Assembly: GCF_030433685.1 (NCBI RefSeq)
Contig: NZ_JAROCF010000001.1
Span: 1,364,001 to 1,428,000, forward strand
Source of the DNA: Leifsonia williamsii
GTDB taxonomy: Bacteria; Actinomycetota; Actinomycetes; Actinomycetales; Microbacteriaceae
DNA: 64,000 bases
Direction: 5' to 3'
This document shows positions 41,495 through 50,031 of this stretch, piece after piece (position 1 is the first letter of the stretch; the number at the start of each line of letters is the position of its first letter). The position numbers and the translations under genes were made by a program. The notes beneath the pieces are model-generated. The model had not been told where the DNA came from, did not search any database, and worked only from the letters and a program-made list of their open reading frames with translations.

Positions 41495-42478
41495 ATGGCC
41501 GTCCGTCTGCACCGCCCCTCCGCTATCGATCTGCTGCTCGTCGCCGTTGCCGCGGTGTGGGGCTCCAGCTTCCTCCCGGCGAAGGGACTGGCGGCGGAGG
41601 TCGGGGTGCCGTCCGCCGTCGCGCTGCGGTTCCTGGCCGCCGCCGTGGCGATGGGCATGATCTGCCTCGTGCGCCGCGAGCGGCTGCCCCGCGGTCGGGG
41701 CCTGGCCGTCGCCGCGCTGCTCGGCTGCTCGCAGGCGGCGATCATCGGCCTGGAGACGTGGGGCGTCCACCTCACCTCGGCGACGAACGCCGGCCTCCTG
41801 ATCAGCCTGTCCCTGGTGATGACCCCCGCGCTGGAGGGGCTCGCGTCGCGCGACTGGCTGCCGCGCTCGTACTTCGTCGCCGCGGTGGCGGCCGTGGTCG
41901 GGGTGGCGCTCCTCGTTGGCGGGGGAGGCTTCCGTCCGCCGACCGCGGGCGACGCGCTGGTGATCGTCGCGGCGGTCGTGCGCGCGCTGCACGTGACCGC
42001 GAGCGCACGGCTGACCCGCGGGCGCAGCGACGGCACCTTCGGGGTCGTGCTCGTGCAACTGCTGGTCTGCGCTCTCGGGTTCTCGCTTCTGGCGGGCGGC
42101 GACCTGCTGCCTGCGGTCACCCGGTTGGACGCGGGAGGCTGGGCGAGCGCGCTCTTCCTCGGCCTGCTCTGCTCGGTGTTCGCCTTCGCGGTGCAGCTCT
42201 GGGCCGTGCGCCGCACCTCCGCCGCCCGCGCCAGCATCCTCATGGGCACGGAGCCGGTCTGGGCGCTGCTCGTCGGCGTGCTGCTGGGCGGCGAGCCGAT
42301 CGGCCCGCTCGGGCTCGTCGGGGCGGCGGTGATCGTCGCGGCCGGGTACGCGGGGCAGGCGATCGAGCGGCGGCACCGGGAGGGGGCGGCGGCACGGCTC
42401 AGTGCGCGTCTCAGCGCGCCGGGTCGGTCGACCTCCGCACCACCAGCTCCGGCTGGAACACCGTCTGACGGGGGATGA
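41495..42478 (+). CDS. EamA/DMT-superfamily transporter
   Basis: 327 aa with ten membrane segments in two EamA halves (IDLLLVAVAAVWGSSFLPAK; FGVVLVQLLVCALGFSLLAG). RTSAARASILMGTEPVWALL is the typical second-half EamA motif. Such carriers export amino acids or metabolites. ATG 41495 is preferred over an upstream TTG. The last ~25 codons overlap the 3' end of the convergent LacI gene and encode an unusual Ser/Pro/Ala-rich tail, so the ancestral stop was probably lost. Confidence 0.88.
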   Translation: MAVRLHRPSAIDLLLVAVAAVWGSSFLPAKGLAAEVGVPSAVALRFLAAAVAMGMICLVRRERLPRGRGLAVAALLGCSQAAIIGLETWGVHLTSATNAGLLISLSLVMTPALEGLASRDWLPRSYFVAAVAAVVGVALLVGGGGFRPPTAGDALVIVAAVVRALHVTASARLTRGRSDGTFGVVLVQLLVCALGFSLLAGGDLLPAVTRLDAGGWASALFLGLLCSVFAFAVQLWAVRRTSAARASILMGTEPVWALLVGVLLGGEPIGPLGLVGAAVIVAAGYAGQAIERRHREGAAARLSARLSAPGRSTSAPPAPAGTPSDGG

Positions 42479-43457
42479 GCTCGGGGTCGCCGTTCTCCTC
42501 CAGCAGGATGCGCAGGGCGGTGCGGCCGATCATCGTGCTCGGCTGACGCATCGACGACAGTGGCACGGCGGCGGCGCCGGCGAACGAGATGTCGTCGAAG
42601 CCGATGATCGCGATGTGCTCCGGCACCTGCGCCCGGCCGTCCGAGACCAGCGACTGGAGCAGCCCGAGGGCGAGGAGGTCGTTCGCGGCGAACAGCGCGT
42701 CCGGCCGCTGGCCCGGCGGGCGCGCCATGATCCGCGTGCCGGCGGCGACGCCCTGCTCGACGGTCATCGCCGTGGTGGCCACCACCTCCAGCTCGACCTG
42801 CCCCTCGGCGTTCTCGGCGGCGACGCGCGCCCCGGCCAGGCGGTCCTGCACCTGGCGGATCTCGAACGGGCCGCCGACGAAGGCGATGCGGCGGCGGCCG
42901 GTCTCGATGAGGTGCTCGACCGCCATCCGGCCGCCCGCGACGCTGTCGACGGAGACCGAGCTGTACCGGCTGCTGCCGCCGAACCGGTCGACCAGCACCG
43001 CGCGGATGCCGCGGCGGCGCAGTCGTTCCAGCCGCGGCTGGATGTCGCCGAAGGGGGCTATCAGCACGCCACGCACCTGCTGCTCCTCGAACAGGTCGAG
43101 GTAGAGGCGCTCGCGGTCGGCGTCCTCGTCGGTGTTGCCGTAGAGGATCGCGATGCCGTGGCGCGACGCCTCGTCCTCCGCGCCGCGGACGACGTCGTTG
43201 AAGAACGGGTTCTGCCCGTTGAGCACCACGAAGCCGACGGCCGAGCTCACGCCCTTGCGCAGCCTCCTGGCCGCATCGTTGGGCACGTAGCCGAGCTCGT
43301 CGATGGCGCGGGTCACCCGCACGAGCAGCTCGGCCGACACCTCGTCGGGGCGGTTGAGGACGTTGGAGACGGTGCCGACGGAGACGCCGGCGTGCTGAGC
43401 CACGTCCCTGATGCTCGTGGGTTGCATCATCGCTCCCTCGTCGACCTGAGTGTTCAC
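42411..43457 (-). CDS. LacI-family repressor of the rhamnose-type importer
   Basis: 348 aa; HTH TSIRDVAQHAGVSVGTVSNV with hinge VPNDAARRLRKG, then a sugar-sensing domain (VGFVVLNGQNPFFNDVVRGA; AIIGFDDISFAGAAAVPLSS). It is divergent from the ATPase/permease operon at 43555 and faces the palindrome CATGAATCGATTCATG, a typical LacI operator. ATG 43457 is the longest start; a nearby ATG at MMQPTS would remove a tail and is also possible. The inducer is presumably the imported deoxysugar or its product. Confidence 0.93.
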   Translation of the reverse strand: MNTQVDEGAMMQPTSIRDVAQHAGVSVGTVSNVLNRPDEVSAELLVRVTRAIDELGYVPNDAARRLRKGVSSAVGFVVLNGQNPFFNDVVRGAEDEASRHGIAILYGNTDEDADRERLYLDLFEEQQVRGVLIAPFGDIQPRLERLRRRGIRAVLVDRFGGSSRYSSVSVDSVAGGRMAVEHLIETGRRRIAFVGGPFEIRQVQDRLAGARVAAENAEGQVELEVVATTAMTVEQGVAAGTRIMARPPGQRPDALFAANDLLALGLLQSLVSDGRAQVPEHIAIIGFDDISFAGAAAVPLSSMRQPSTMIGRTALRILLEENGDPELIPRQTVFQPELVVRRSTDPAR

Positions 43458-43466
43458 GATGCTCGC

Positions 43467-43495
43467 TTGACCGAGGCATCGGACCTCAATATAGT
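43467..43495 (+). promoter_or_regulatory. Sigma70-type promoter of the rhamnose-type importer operon
   Basis: TTGACC (43467-43472) and TATAGT (43490-43495) are separated by 17 bases, a near-consensus housekeeping promoter. Transcription should start near 43502, just before the LacI operator at 43510-43525, so bound repressor would block it. The LacI gene reads the other way from this region. Confidence 0.8.
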
Positions 43496-43509
43496 GTGCC
43501 TGAATCGTA

Positions 43510-43525
43510 CATGAATCGATTCATG
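43510..43525. promoter_or_regulatory. LacI operator of the rhamnose-type cluster
   Basis: CATGAATCGATTCATG is a perfect 16-bp palindrome with the core TGAATCGATTCA common to LacI-family operators of deoxysugar regulons. An additional half site TGAATCG (43501-43507) lies next to it. It starts about eight bases downstream of the predicted transcription start. Confidence 0.85.
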
Positions 43526-43554
43526 ACATGTTCACCTCAATGAGGAGGATCTTC

Positions 43555-45084
43555 GTGCCACCCACTGACCAGCAGACGCCGGCGCCGCCCGTGCTCGAGC
43601 TGTCGAAGGTCGTCAAGTCCTTCGGAGCGGTCGTCGCGCTGCGCTCCGGCAGCCTCCGCCTCGAGCAGGGCTCCATCCACGCGCTCGTCGGAGAGAACGG
43701 CGCCGGCAAGTCGACGCTGGTGAAGATCGTGGCCGGCCTGTACCGCCGCGACGCCGGCGACCTCCGGCTGCGCGGCGAGGAGGTGGACTTTACCTCGACC
43801 GCCCAGGCCAAGGCCGCCGGCGTCGCCGTGATCTACCAGGAGCCGACGCTGTTTCCCGACCTGTCGGTCACCGAGAACGTCTTCATGGGCCGCCAGCCCG
43901 CCGGCCGCTTCGGCCGCATCGACCGCAAGCGGATGCGCCAGGAGGTCGAGGGCCTGTTCCAGCGCCTCGGTGTGCGGATCGATCCCGACCGGCTGGCCGA
44001 GGGCCTCTCGATCGCCGACCAGCAGATCATCGAGATCGCCAAGGCCGTCTCGCTCGACGCCCGGGTGCTGATCATGGACGAGCCGACCGCCGCCCTCTCC
44101 GGTGTGGAGGTGGAGCGCCTGTTCGCGGTCGCGCGCAGCCTCCGCGACGAGGGCCGCGGCATCGTCTTCATCTCGCACCGCTTCGACGAGGTGTTCTCGC
44201 TCTGCGACACCATCACCGTCATGCGCGACGGCGCGTTCGTCTCCACCGACCCGACCGACGAGGTCACCGAGGACGAGATCGTGCGCCGCATGGTCGGCCG
44301 CGACGTGACAGAGCTGTTCCCCAAGCAGGAGACCGAGATCGGCGGCCCGCTGCTCGAGGTCGACGGCCTCACCTCGCCCGGCGTGTTCGCCGACGTGTCC
44401 TTCACCGTCCGTGCGGGCGAGATCGTCGCGCTCGCTGGTCTGGTCGGCGCGGGCCGCAGCGAGATCGCGCGTGCCGTCTTCGGCGTCGACCCGTACACCG
44501 CGGGCACGGTGAAGGTCGGCGGCCGCTCCATCCCGAAGCACCGCCCGGTCGCCGCGATGGCAGCGGGTCTCGCCCTGGTGCCGGAGGACCGGCGCAAGCA
44601 GGGCCTCGTCCTCGAGGAGTCGGTCTCGCGCAACGCCACGCTGGCGATCCGCTCCAAGCTCGCGAAGGCGGGCTTCATCCGCAACGCCGCCGAGAACCAG
44701 GCCGCCCGGGTGTGGTCGAGCCGCCTCCAGCTCAAGACGAACGCGCTCGACACGCTCGCGGGCACACTCTCCGGCGGCAACCAGCAGAAGGTCGTGCTCG
44801 GCAAGTGGCTCGCCACCGACCCGCGCGTGCTCATCATCGACGAGCCGACGCGCGGCATCGACGTCGGCACGAAGGCCGAGGTGCACCGCCTGCTCTCCGA
44901 GCTCGCCGGCCGCGGGATGGGCATCCTCATGATCTCGTCCGAGCTGCCGGAGGTGCTCGGCATGGCCGACCGCGTGCTCGTCGTGCGCGAGGGCCGCATC
45001 ACGGCGGAGCTCGACCGCGCCGCGGCCGACGCCGAGAACGTCATGTTCGCCGCGACCCACGCCGCCGAGGAGGCCGCCCGATGA
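43555..45084 (+). CDS. Rhamnose-type ABC importer ATPase (RhaT/RbsA class)
   Basis: 509 aa, a tandem ATPase of the CUT2 class. First domain: Walker [24 protein letters not shown] as the relaxed signature, DEPTAALSG. Second domain: [12 protein letters not shown] (degenerate Walker A), [15 protein letters not shown] and [10 protein letters not shown]. The GTG at 43555 follows AGGAGG at seven bases and is preferred over the ATG at 43528, which lies right at the operator. The permeases RhaP/RhaQ-like follow with ATGA overlap. It energises uptake of a deoxyhexose, probably L-rhamnose; the binding protein is the best evidence. Confidence 0.9.
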   Translation: MPPTDQQTPAPPVLELSKVVKSFGAVVALRSGSLRLEQGSIHALVGENGAGKSTLVKIVAGLYRRDAGDLRLRGEEVDFTSTAQAKAAGVAVIYQEPTLFPDLSVTENVFMGRQPAGRFGRIDRKRMRQEVEGLFQRLGVRIDPDRLAEGLSIADQQIIEIAKAVSLDARVLIMDEPTAALSGVEVERLFAVARSLRDEGRGIVFISHRFDEVFSLCDTITVMRDGAFVSTDPTDEVTEDEIVRRMVGRDVTELFPKQETEIGGPLLEVDGLTSPGVFADVSFTVRAGEIVALAGLVGAGRSEIARAVFGVDPYTAGTVKVGGRSIPKHRPVAAMAAGLALVPEDRRKQGLVLEESVSRNATLAIRSKLAKAGFIRNAAENQAARVWSSRLQLKTNALDTLAGTLSGGNQQKVVLGKWLATDPRVLIIDEPTRGIDVGTKAEVHRLLSELAGRGMGILMISSELPEVLGMADRVLVVREGRITAELDRAAADAENVMFAATHAAEEAAR

Positions 45085-46124
45085 CCACCCCGACCCTCAC
45101 CCCGCCCGCGCCTGCCGGCGCCTCCGCCGCCGCCCGGCTGGGCCGCGCCTTCGTCCGCGCCCGCGAGACCGGCATCCTGGTGGCCCTGATCGTCGTCATC
45201 GCGGTGACGACGGCGATCAACCCCGGCTTCCTGTTCAGCGCCGACGGCTGGCGCGACCTCCTGCTGACGCCGGCCATCCTGGTCCTCGTCGCGATCGGGC
45301 AGGCCATCGTCATCATCACGCGCAACGTCGACCTCTCCGTCGGTTCGGTGGTCGGCCTCACCGCCTACCTGACCGGCCGGCTGTTCGCCGACCTCCCCGG
45401 CATCCCGATCGTGCTCGTCTTCGTGATCGGGGCGCTCGCCGGCGCGCTGCTGGGCCTCGTCAACGGCGCGCTCGTCGCCTTCGGCAAGGTCCCTGCGCTG
45501 GTGATCACGCTCGGCACGCTGTACGCCTACCGCGGCATCGACGTGCTCTGGGCCGGCAGCAACCGCATCAACGCCAGCGACATGCCGCCCGGGTTCCTCG
45601 ACCTCGGTACGGGATCGTTCCTCACCATCCCGTACCTCACGATCCTGGCGCTCGTCGTGCTGCTGATCGCCGGCTGGTACCTGCGCAACCGGCGCGGAGG
45701 CCGCGAGCTGTACGCGATCGGCTCCGACCCGGCCGCGGCCGAGCTGTACGGCCTGAAGGTCACCCAGCGCGTGCTCGTCGCCTTCGTGCTCTCCGGCGCG
45801 CTGGCGGGCCTCGCCGGGGTGCTGTTCGTCGCCAGGTACGGCACGGTCAGCTCGCAGACCGGCAGCGGGCTCGAGCTGCAGGCCGTCGGCGCCGCGGTCA
45901 TCGGCGGTGTCGCCATCTTCGGCGGCAGCGGGTCGGTGTACGGCGCGGCGCTGGGCGCGGTGCTGCTGCTCACCATCAACCGGGCGCTGCCCATCCTCGG
46001 CATCCAGGACTTCTGGCAGCAGGCGGTCGTCGGCGTCCTCATCATCGGCGCCATCGTGCTCGACCGCGTGCTCGCCGTGCGGCTCTCGCGCCGCCTCGTC
46101 GCAGAAAGGGAGGTGACGGCATGA
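45081..46124 (+). CDS. Rhamnose-type ABC importer permease (RhaP-like)
   Basis: 347 aa, CUT2 permease with ~9-10 membrane segments. The CUT2 motif [20 protein letters not shown] and the conserved [20 protein letters not shown] are visible, as is [20 protein letters not shown] near the end. The ATG overlaps the ATPase stop, and the stop overlaps the second permease start, so the three are translated together. A short Ala/Pro-rich tail precedes the first helix. Confidence 0.9.
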   Translation: MTTPTLTPPAPAGASAAARLGRAFVRARETGILVALIVVIAVTTAINPGFLFSADGWRDLLLTPAILVLVAIGQAIVIITRNVDLSVGSVVGLTAYLTGRLFADLPGIPIVLVFVIGALAGALLGLVNGALVAFGKVPALVITLGTLYAYRGIDVLWAGSNRINASDMPPGFLDLGTGSFLTIPYLTILALVVLLIAGWYLRNRRGGRELYAIGSDPAAAELYGLKVTQRVLVAFVLSGALAGLAGVLFVARYGTVSSQTGSGLELQAVGAAVIGGVAIFGGSGSVYGAALGAVLLLTINRALPILGIQDFWQQAVVGVLIIGAIVLDRVLAVRLSRRLVAEREVTA

Positions 46125-47161
46125 CCGGCATCGACTCCGCCACCAGCACTGCCCCGGCGCGCAGCTACCCCGACTACAGCCGCCCGCTCTGGCAGCGCTG
46201 GGTGCTCACCCGCGAGTCCGCCGTCATCGCGGCGCTGGTGATCGTGGTCGTGGTCGCGGCCGCCGCGGTGCCGAACTTCGGCACGCCGATCACGCTCAGC
46301 TTCCTGCTGCTCGACATCACGCCCATCCTGCTGATCGCGCTGCCGATGACGCTCGTGATCGTGGCGGGGGAGATCGACCTCTCGGTGGCGAGCACGCTCG
46401 GCCTCAGCTCCGTGCTGCTCGGCGTGCTCACCAAGGCGGGCTGGCCGATCGAGGCCGCGATGGTCGTCTGCCTCGTCGTCGGGCTGGTGGCGGGGGCGAT
46501 CAACGGCTTCCTCGTGACGGTCGTCGGCCTCCCCTCGCTCGCGGTCACCATCGGAACGCTCGCGCTGTTCCGCGGCATCGCGGTCGGCCTGCTCGGCACG
46601 ACGGCGGTCACGGAGTTCCCCTTCTTCTGGCAGAACCTCGTGCAGGCGCGGTTCGGCACGAGCGGCATCCCCGTCGTGATGGTGCTCGTCGTCGTCCTGA
46701 TCGTCGTGTTCGCGCTGCTGCTGCACGCGACCCCGTACGGCCGCGGGCTGTTCGCGCTCGGGCTCAGCTCCGAGACCGCGCAGTTCTCGGGCGTCAACGT
46801 GGCGCGCACGAAGTTCATCGCCTTCCTGCTGACGGGCCTGATCTCGGCGCTCGCCGGGATCTACTGGACGCTCCGCTACGGCAGCGCCCGCGGCGACAAC
46901 GCCGTCGGGCTGGAGCTGTCCGTGATCGCGGCGGTGCTGCTCGGCGGCGTCTCGATCTTCGGCGGCAAGGGCGCGCTGCACGGCGTCATCGCCGGCGTGC
47001 TGCTCATCGGCGTGCTGCAGAGCGCGCTCCGCCTCGCCAACGTCAGCTCGGACGCCATCAACATCATCACCGGCGTCCTCCTCATCGTCTCCGTGCTCTC
47101 GCCGCGCATCATCGGCTGGGCACGGACCGCCCGCGCCTCCCGGCGACGATCACCCGCCTAG
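46121..47161 (+). CDS. Rhamnose-type ABC importer permease (RhaQ-like)
   Basis: 346 aa, the second CUT2 permease. VAGEIDLSVASTLGLSSVLL and GLPSLAVTIGTLALFRGIAV mark the permease core, and ELSVIAAVLLGGVSIFGGKG the C-terminal motif. Ten membrane segments are likely. Having two permeases instead of one is a feature of rhamnose and AI-2-type importers. The stop is 61 bases before the binding-protein gene. Confidence 0.9.
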   Translation: MTGIDSATSTAPARSYPDYSRPLWQRWVLTRESAVIAALVIVVVVAAAAVPNFGTPITLSFLLLDITPILLIALPMTLVIVAGEIDLSVASTLGLSSVLLGVLTKAGWPIEAAMVVCLVVGLVAGAINGFLVTVVGLPSLAVTIGTLALFRGIAVGLLGTTAVTEFPFFWQNLVQARFGTSGIPVVMVLVVVLIVVFALLLHATPYGRGLFALGLSSETAQFSGVNVARTKFIAFLLTGLISALAGIYWTLRYGSARGDNAVGLELSVIAAVLLGGVSIFGGKGALHGVIAGVLLIGVLQSALRLANVSSDAINIITGVLLIVSVLSPRIIGWARTARASRRRSPA

Positions 47162-47222
47162 TGGCGATCGCACGCCGGCCGGGGCGCACCGCACCACCTG
47201 CACTCACCCATCGAAAGGAACA

Positions 47223-48269
47223 ATGATGTTGCCCTCCACCCACCGCCGCACCACCACGCGGCTGCTCACCCTGGGAGCCGGTGTCGTCGCCGTCGCTCTC
47301 GCCCTGACCGCGTGCTCGAGCGGCTCCGGCGGCAACGGCTCCGGCTCGGGCGACAAGAACTACAAGGTCACCTTCCTGCCCAAGAACCTCGGCAACCCGT
47401 ACTTCGACACCTCCGACAAGGGCGGCGAGACGGCGGTCAAGGAGTTCAAGGGCACGTACAACGAGGTCGGGCCGTCGACCGCGACGGCCGACGCGCAGGT
47501 CTCGTACATCAACACGCTCACCCAGCAGGGCGTCGGTGCGATCGTCCTCTCGGCCAACGACCCGACCGCCCTCGGCAGCGCCCTCACCCAGGCGAAGTCG
47601 GCCGGCGTGAAGATCGTGACCTTCGACTCCGACACCGACGCCAAGTACCGCGACGTGTTCGTCAACCAGGCGACCGCCGAGGGCATCGCGAAGGTGCAGG
47701 TCGACACGATCGCCAAGGAGATCGGGGACAGCGGCGAGATCGCCATCCTCTCGGCCTCGGCGAACGCCACGAACCAGAACGCCTGGATCGAGCTCATGAA
47801 GAAGGACCTCGCGGCCGACCACCCGAACGTCAAGCTGGTCGACACCGTCTACGGCAACGACGACGACCAGACCTCGTTCGACAAGACCGCGGCCCTCCTG
47901 CAGACCCACCCGGACCTGAAGGGCATCATCTCGCCCACCACGGTCGGCATCGCGGCCGCGGCGCGGTACCTGTCGACCTCGGACGCCAAGGGCAAGGTCA
48001 AGCTGACCGGCCTCGGCACCCCGAACCAGATGCGCGAGTACGTCAAGAACGGCACGGTCGACGAGTTCGCGCTGTGGAACCCGGAGGACCTCGGCTACCT
48101 CGCCGCCTTCACCGCGAAGGCGCTGATCGACGGCGACATCACCGGCAAGAAGGGCGACTCCTTCGAGGCCGGCAAGCTCGGCAAGTTCACCGTCGGCGAC
48201 AACCAGACGGTGCTGCTGGGCGACCCGTTCGTGTTCAACAAGGACAACATCGACAAGTTCAACTTCTGA
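47223..48269 (+). CDS. rhaS: Rhamnose ABC transporter substrate-binding lipoprotein (RhaS-like)
   Basis: 348 aa. Signal peptide with lipobox LTAC (Cys31). The periplasmic-binding-protein fold has YKVTFLPKNLGNPYFDTSDK, ILSASANATNQNAWIELMKK, LVDTVYGNDDDQTSFDKTAA and LKGIISPTTVGIAAAARYLS, a set that closely follows the rhizobial RhaS proteins as remembered. AAAGGA precedes the ATG. No rhamnose isomerase, kinase or aldolase gene is in the window, so the pathway must continue elsewhere. Its last 11 bases overlap the convergent glycosidase gene. Confidence 0.85.
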   Translation: MMLPSTHRRTTTRLLTLGAGVVAVALALTACSSGSGGNGSGSGDKNYKVTFLPKNLGNPYFDTSDKGGETAVKEFKGTYNEVGPSTATADAQVSYINTLTQQGVGAIVLSANDPTALGSALTQAKSAGVKIVTFDSDTDAKYRDVFVNQATAEGIAKVQVDTIAKEIGDSGEIAILSASANATNQNAWIELMKKDLAADHPNVKLVDTVYGNDDDQTSFDKTAALLQTHPDLKGIISPTTVGIAAAARYLSTSDAKGKVKLTGLGTPNQMREYVKNGTVDEFALWNPEDLGYLAAFTAKALIDGDITGKKGDSFEAGKLGKFTVGDNQTVLLGDPFVFNKDNIDKFNF

Positions 48270-50031
48270 TCGGATCCAGACGGCGGGAGCCGGTGGCCTG
48301 TGCACCCTGCGCAGGCTGCCGGCTCCCGCCCGTCTGCGCGGTGTCCGCGATGAGCAGCAGGAACACGGAGGCGGTCCAGCTCATCGAACGGTCGCGCAGT
48401 CCTGCGCCGGTCAGCGCGTCGAAGTTCTCCGCCATCCCCTCGGCGACGCAGGCGTCGGCGAAGGCGCGGCCGATGCTGGCGGCCAGGTCGGCGCGCCCGC
48501 CGCGGCGCAGGCCGTCGACCAGCAGGAGCGTGGTCGGCGCCCACACCGGGCCGCGCCAGTACCCGTCCGGCACATAGTGCGGGCTGGTGGGAGGCTCTGT
48601 CGCCGGGCCGTGCCCCGTCAGGTAGCCGCCGGTCACGAGCGTCTCCACCGCCGAGCCGAAGACCTCGCGCGGCAGCATCTCGCCGAGGGTCAGCGGCATC
48701 AGCGTCAGCAGACTGGCGGAAGGGATCGGTGTGCCCGTGCGGGTGTCGATGGCCGTGAACCGCTCACCGGTCCAGAACCGGTCGAGAAGGGTCGCGACCG
48801 TGTCCGCGGAACGCGCGCGCCACTGCGCAGCATCGGCCGGCCGGCCGAGACGCTCGGCGATCCGGGCGAGCGCGTCCTCCTGTAGGGCCAGGAAGGCCAG
48901 CAGGTCGGGGCTCTGCACGGGGACTCCCGCGCCGAACACCGTCGCGTTGTCCCAGCCGGAGTCGTTGCCGTGGTTGTACGACGGGACGCCGTCGCCGCGG
49001 TAGTCGCGATGCTGTCGCCACCATCGGGTCCAGCGCTGCAGCGGCCGGTCCAGAGAGGCGAGTTGCGCGTCGTCCAGGGCGCCGAGCCCCAGCAGGCGCG
49101 CCACGGTCCAGCCGTGGATGGGAGGCTTCGCGAAGTTGAACTGCACTCCGGCGTCGTCGATGTGGTCCGGCAGTCCGCCGTGCTCGTCCTGATGGTCGAA
49201 GATCGTCAGCAGCTGCCCGACGGCCGCGTGCGGGTCCCGGTGCAGGGCGAGCGCGTTGAAGCAGTGGTCCCAGCTCCAGATGTGGGCCATCCGGTTCTTC
49301 GAGACGAGCATCGACTCCCGCGTGAGGGCGCCGCCCGCGGGCACGAGGGCCGACCAGGTGACGTACGCGGCCAATCGCGCGGCATCGGCCAGGGCCGGGT
49401 CGGCCGCGTCGAGCCGCGGCAGCGCCGGAGCTCCGTGCAACGCCCACCAGCCCTCGAAGTCGTCCGCGGCCGCGGCGACGGCCCCGCCGAAGTCCGCCAC
49501 GTCGTCCGGCGGCGGCGCGCTCCCGAACTCGTCGAGGACGAGCGTCGCGGCGCCGTCCACGGCCGAGATGTCGAGCACTCCGTCGGTGCTGTGCTCGGCC
49601 TCCCAGCCGCTCCGGAACTCCGAGCGGCCGGAGGTCAGCCGGAGCCGGTAGTTGCGGACGGCGCCGCTGTCGATGAAGCGCCAGGCGTCATTGCGCTCGG
49701 CGAGCACGACGTCGTACCGGTTGCGCACGCAGAACTCGAGCCGCAGGGTCCCGCTGAGCACGCGGATCAGCGCGCGCCCGGGGCCGGAGAGGGCGATCTC
49801 CGCCGTGCAGTCCCCGCCGGTGACGGTCAGTCTCCCCGCCTCCACCGAGACGCTCGAGACCTCGACGCCGCCGGGGAGGAGCCGCAGCACCTCCCGGTTC
49901 CTGGCGCCCCCGCGCACGGTGCGCAGGTAGAGGCCGGGGATCACCTGGTCGTCGGGCACCGACAGGGCGAGGAAGGATCCCCGCACGCTGAACGGCACCT
50001 GGCGGAGCGCGACCGGCAGCGGCGCGCTCAT
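48259..50031 (-). CDS. Glycoside hydrolase, GH63/GH37-like (alpha/alpha)6 barrel
   Basis: 590 aa without signal peptide, so cytoplasmic. An N-terminal beta-sandwich-like part (~1-200) precedes an (alpha/alpha)6 catalytic domain. SKNRMAHIWSWDHCFNALAL, DEHGGLPDHID, SGWDNATVFGAG (candidate Asp acid), YWRGPVWAPTTLLLVDGLRR and AENFDALTGAGLRDRSMSWT resemble mannosylglycerate hydrolase/trehalase-like enzymes; the exact specificity is open. Start ATG 50031 overlaps the stop of the upstream glycosidase (ATGA). Its tail is encoded by the terminator of rhaS. With the gene below, it probably processes the sugar brought in by 52020-55252. Confidence 0.82.
   Translation of the reverse strand: MSAPLPVALRQVPFSVRGSFLALSVPDDQVIPGLYLRTVRGGARNREVLRLLPGGVEVSSVSVEAGRLTVTGGDCTAEIALSGPGRALIRVLSGTLRLEFCVRNRYDVVLAERNDAWRFIDSGAVRNYRLRLTSGRSEFRSGWEAEHSTDGVLDISAVDGAATLVLDEFGSAPPPDDVADFGGAVAAAADDFEGWWALHGAPALPRLDAADPALADAARLAAYVTWSALVPAGGALTRESMLVSKNRMAHIWSWDHCFNALALHRDPHAAVGQLLTIFDHQDEHGGLPDHIDDAGVQFNFAKPPIHGWTVARLLGLGALDDAQLASLDRPLQRWTRWWRQHRDYRGDGVPSYNHGNDSGWDNATVFGAGVPVQSPDLLAFLALQEDALARIAERLGRPADAAQWRARSADTVATLLDRFWTGERFTAIDTRTGTPIPSASLLTLMPLTLGEMLPREVFGSAVETLVTGGYLTGHGPATEPPTSPHYVPDGYWRGPVWAPTTLLLVDGLRRGGRADLAASIGRAFADACVAEGMAENFDALTGAGLRDRSMSWTASVFLLLIADTAQTGGSRQPAQGAQATGSRRLDPIRS
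48277..48336. terminator. Long stem-loop after rhaS, inside the convergent glycosidase gene
   Basis: The arm 48277-48293 (CAGACGGCGGGAGCCGG) pairs with 48319-48336, with one bulged C; a smaller CTG(T/C)GCA repeat pair fills the loop. It starts eight bases after the rhaS stop. Because the minus-strand gene ends at 48259, the hairpin doubles as its last ~20 codons. Confidence 0.75.
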
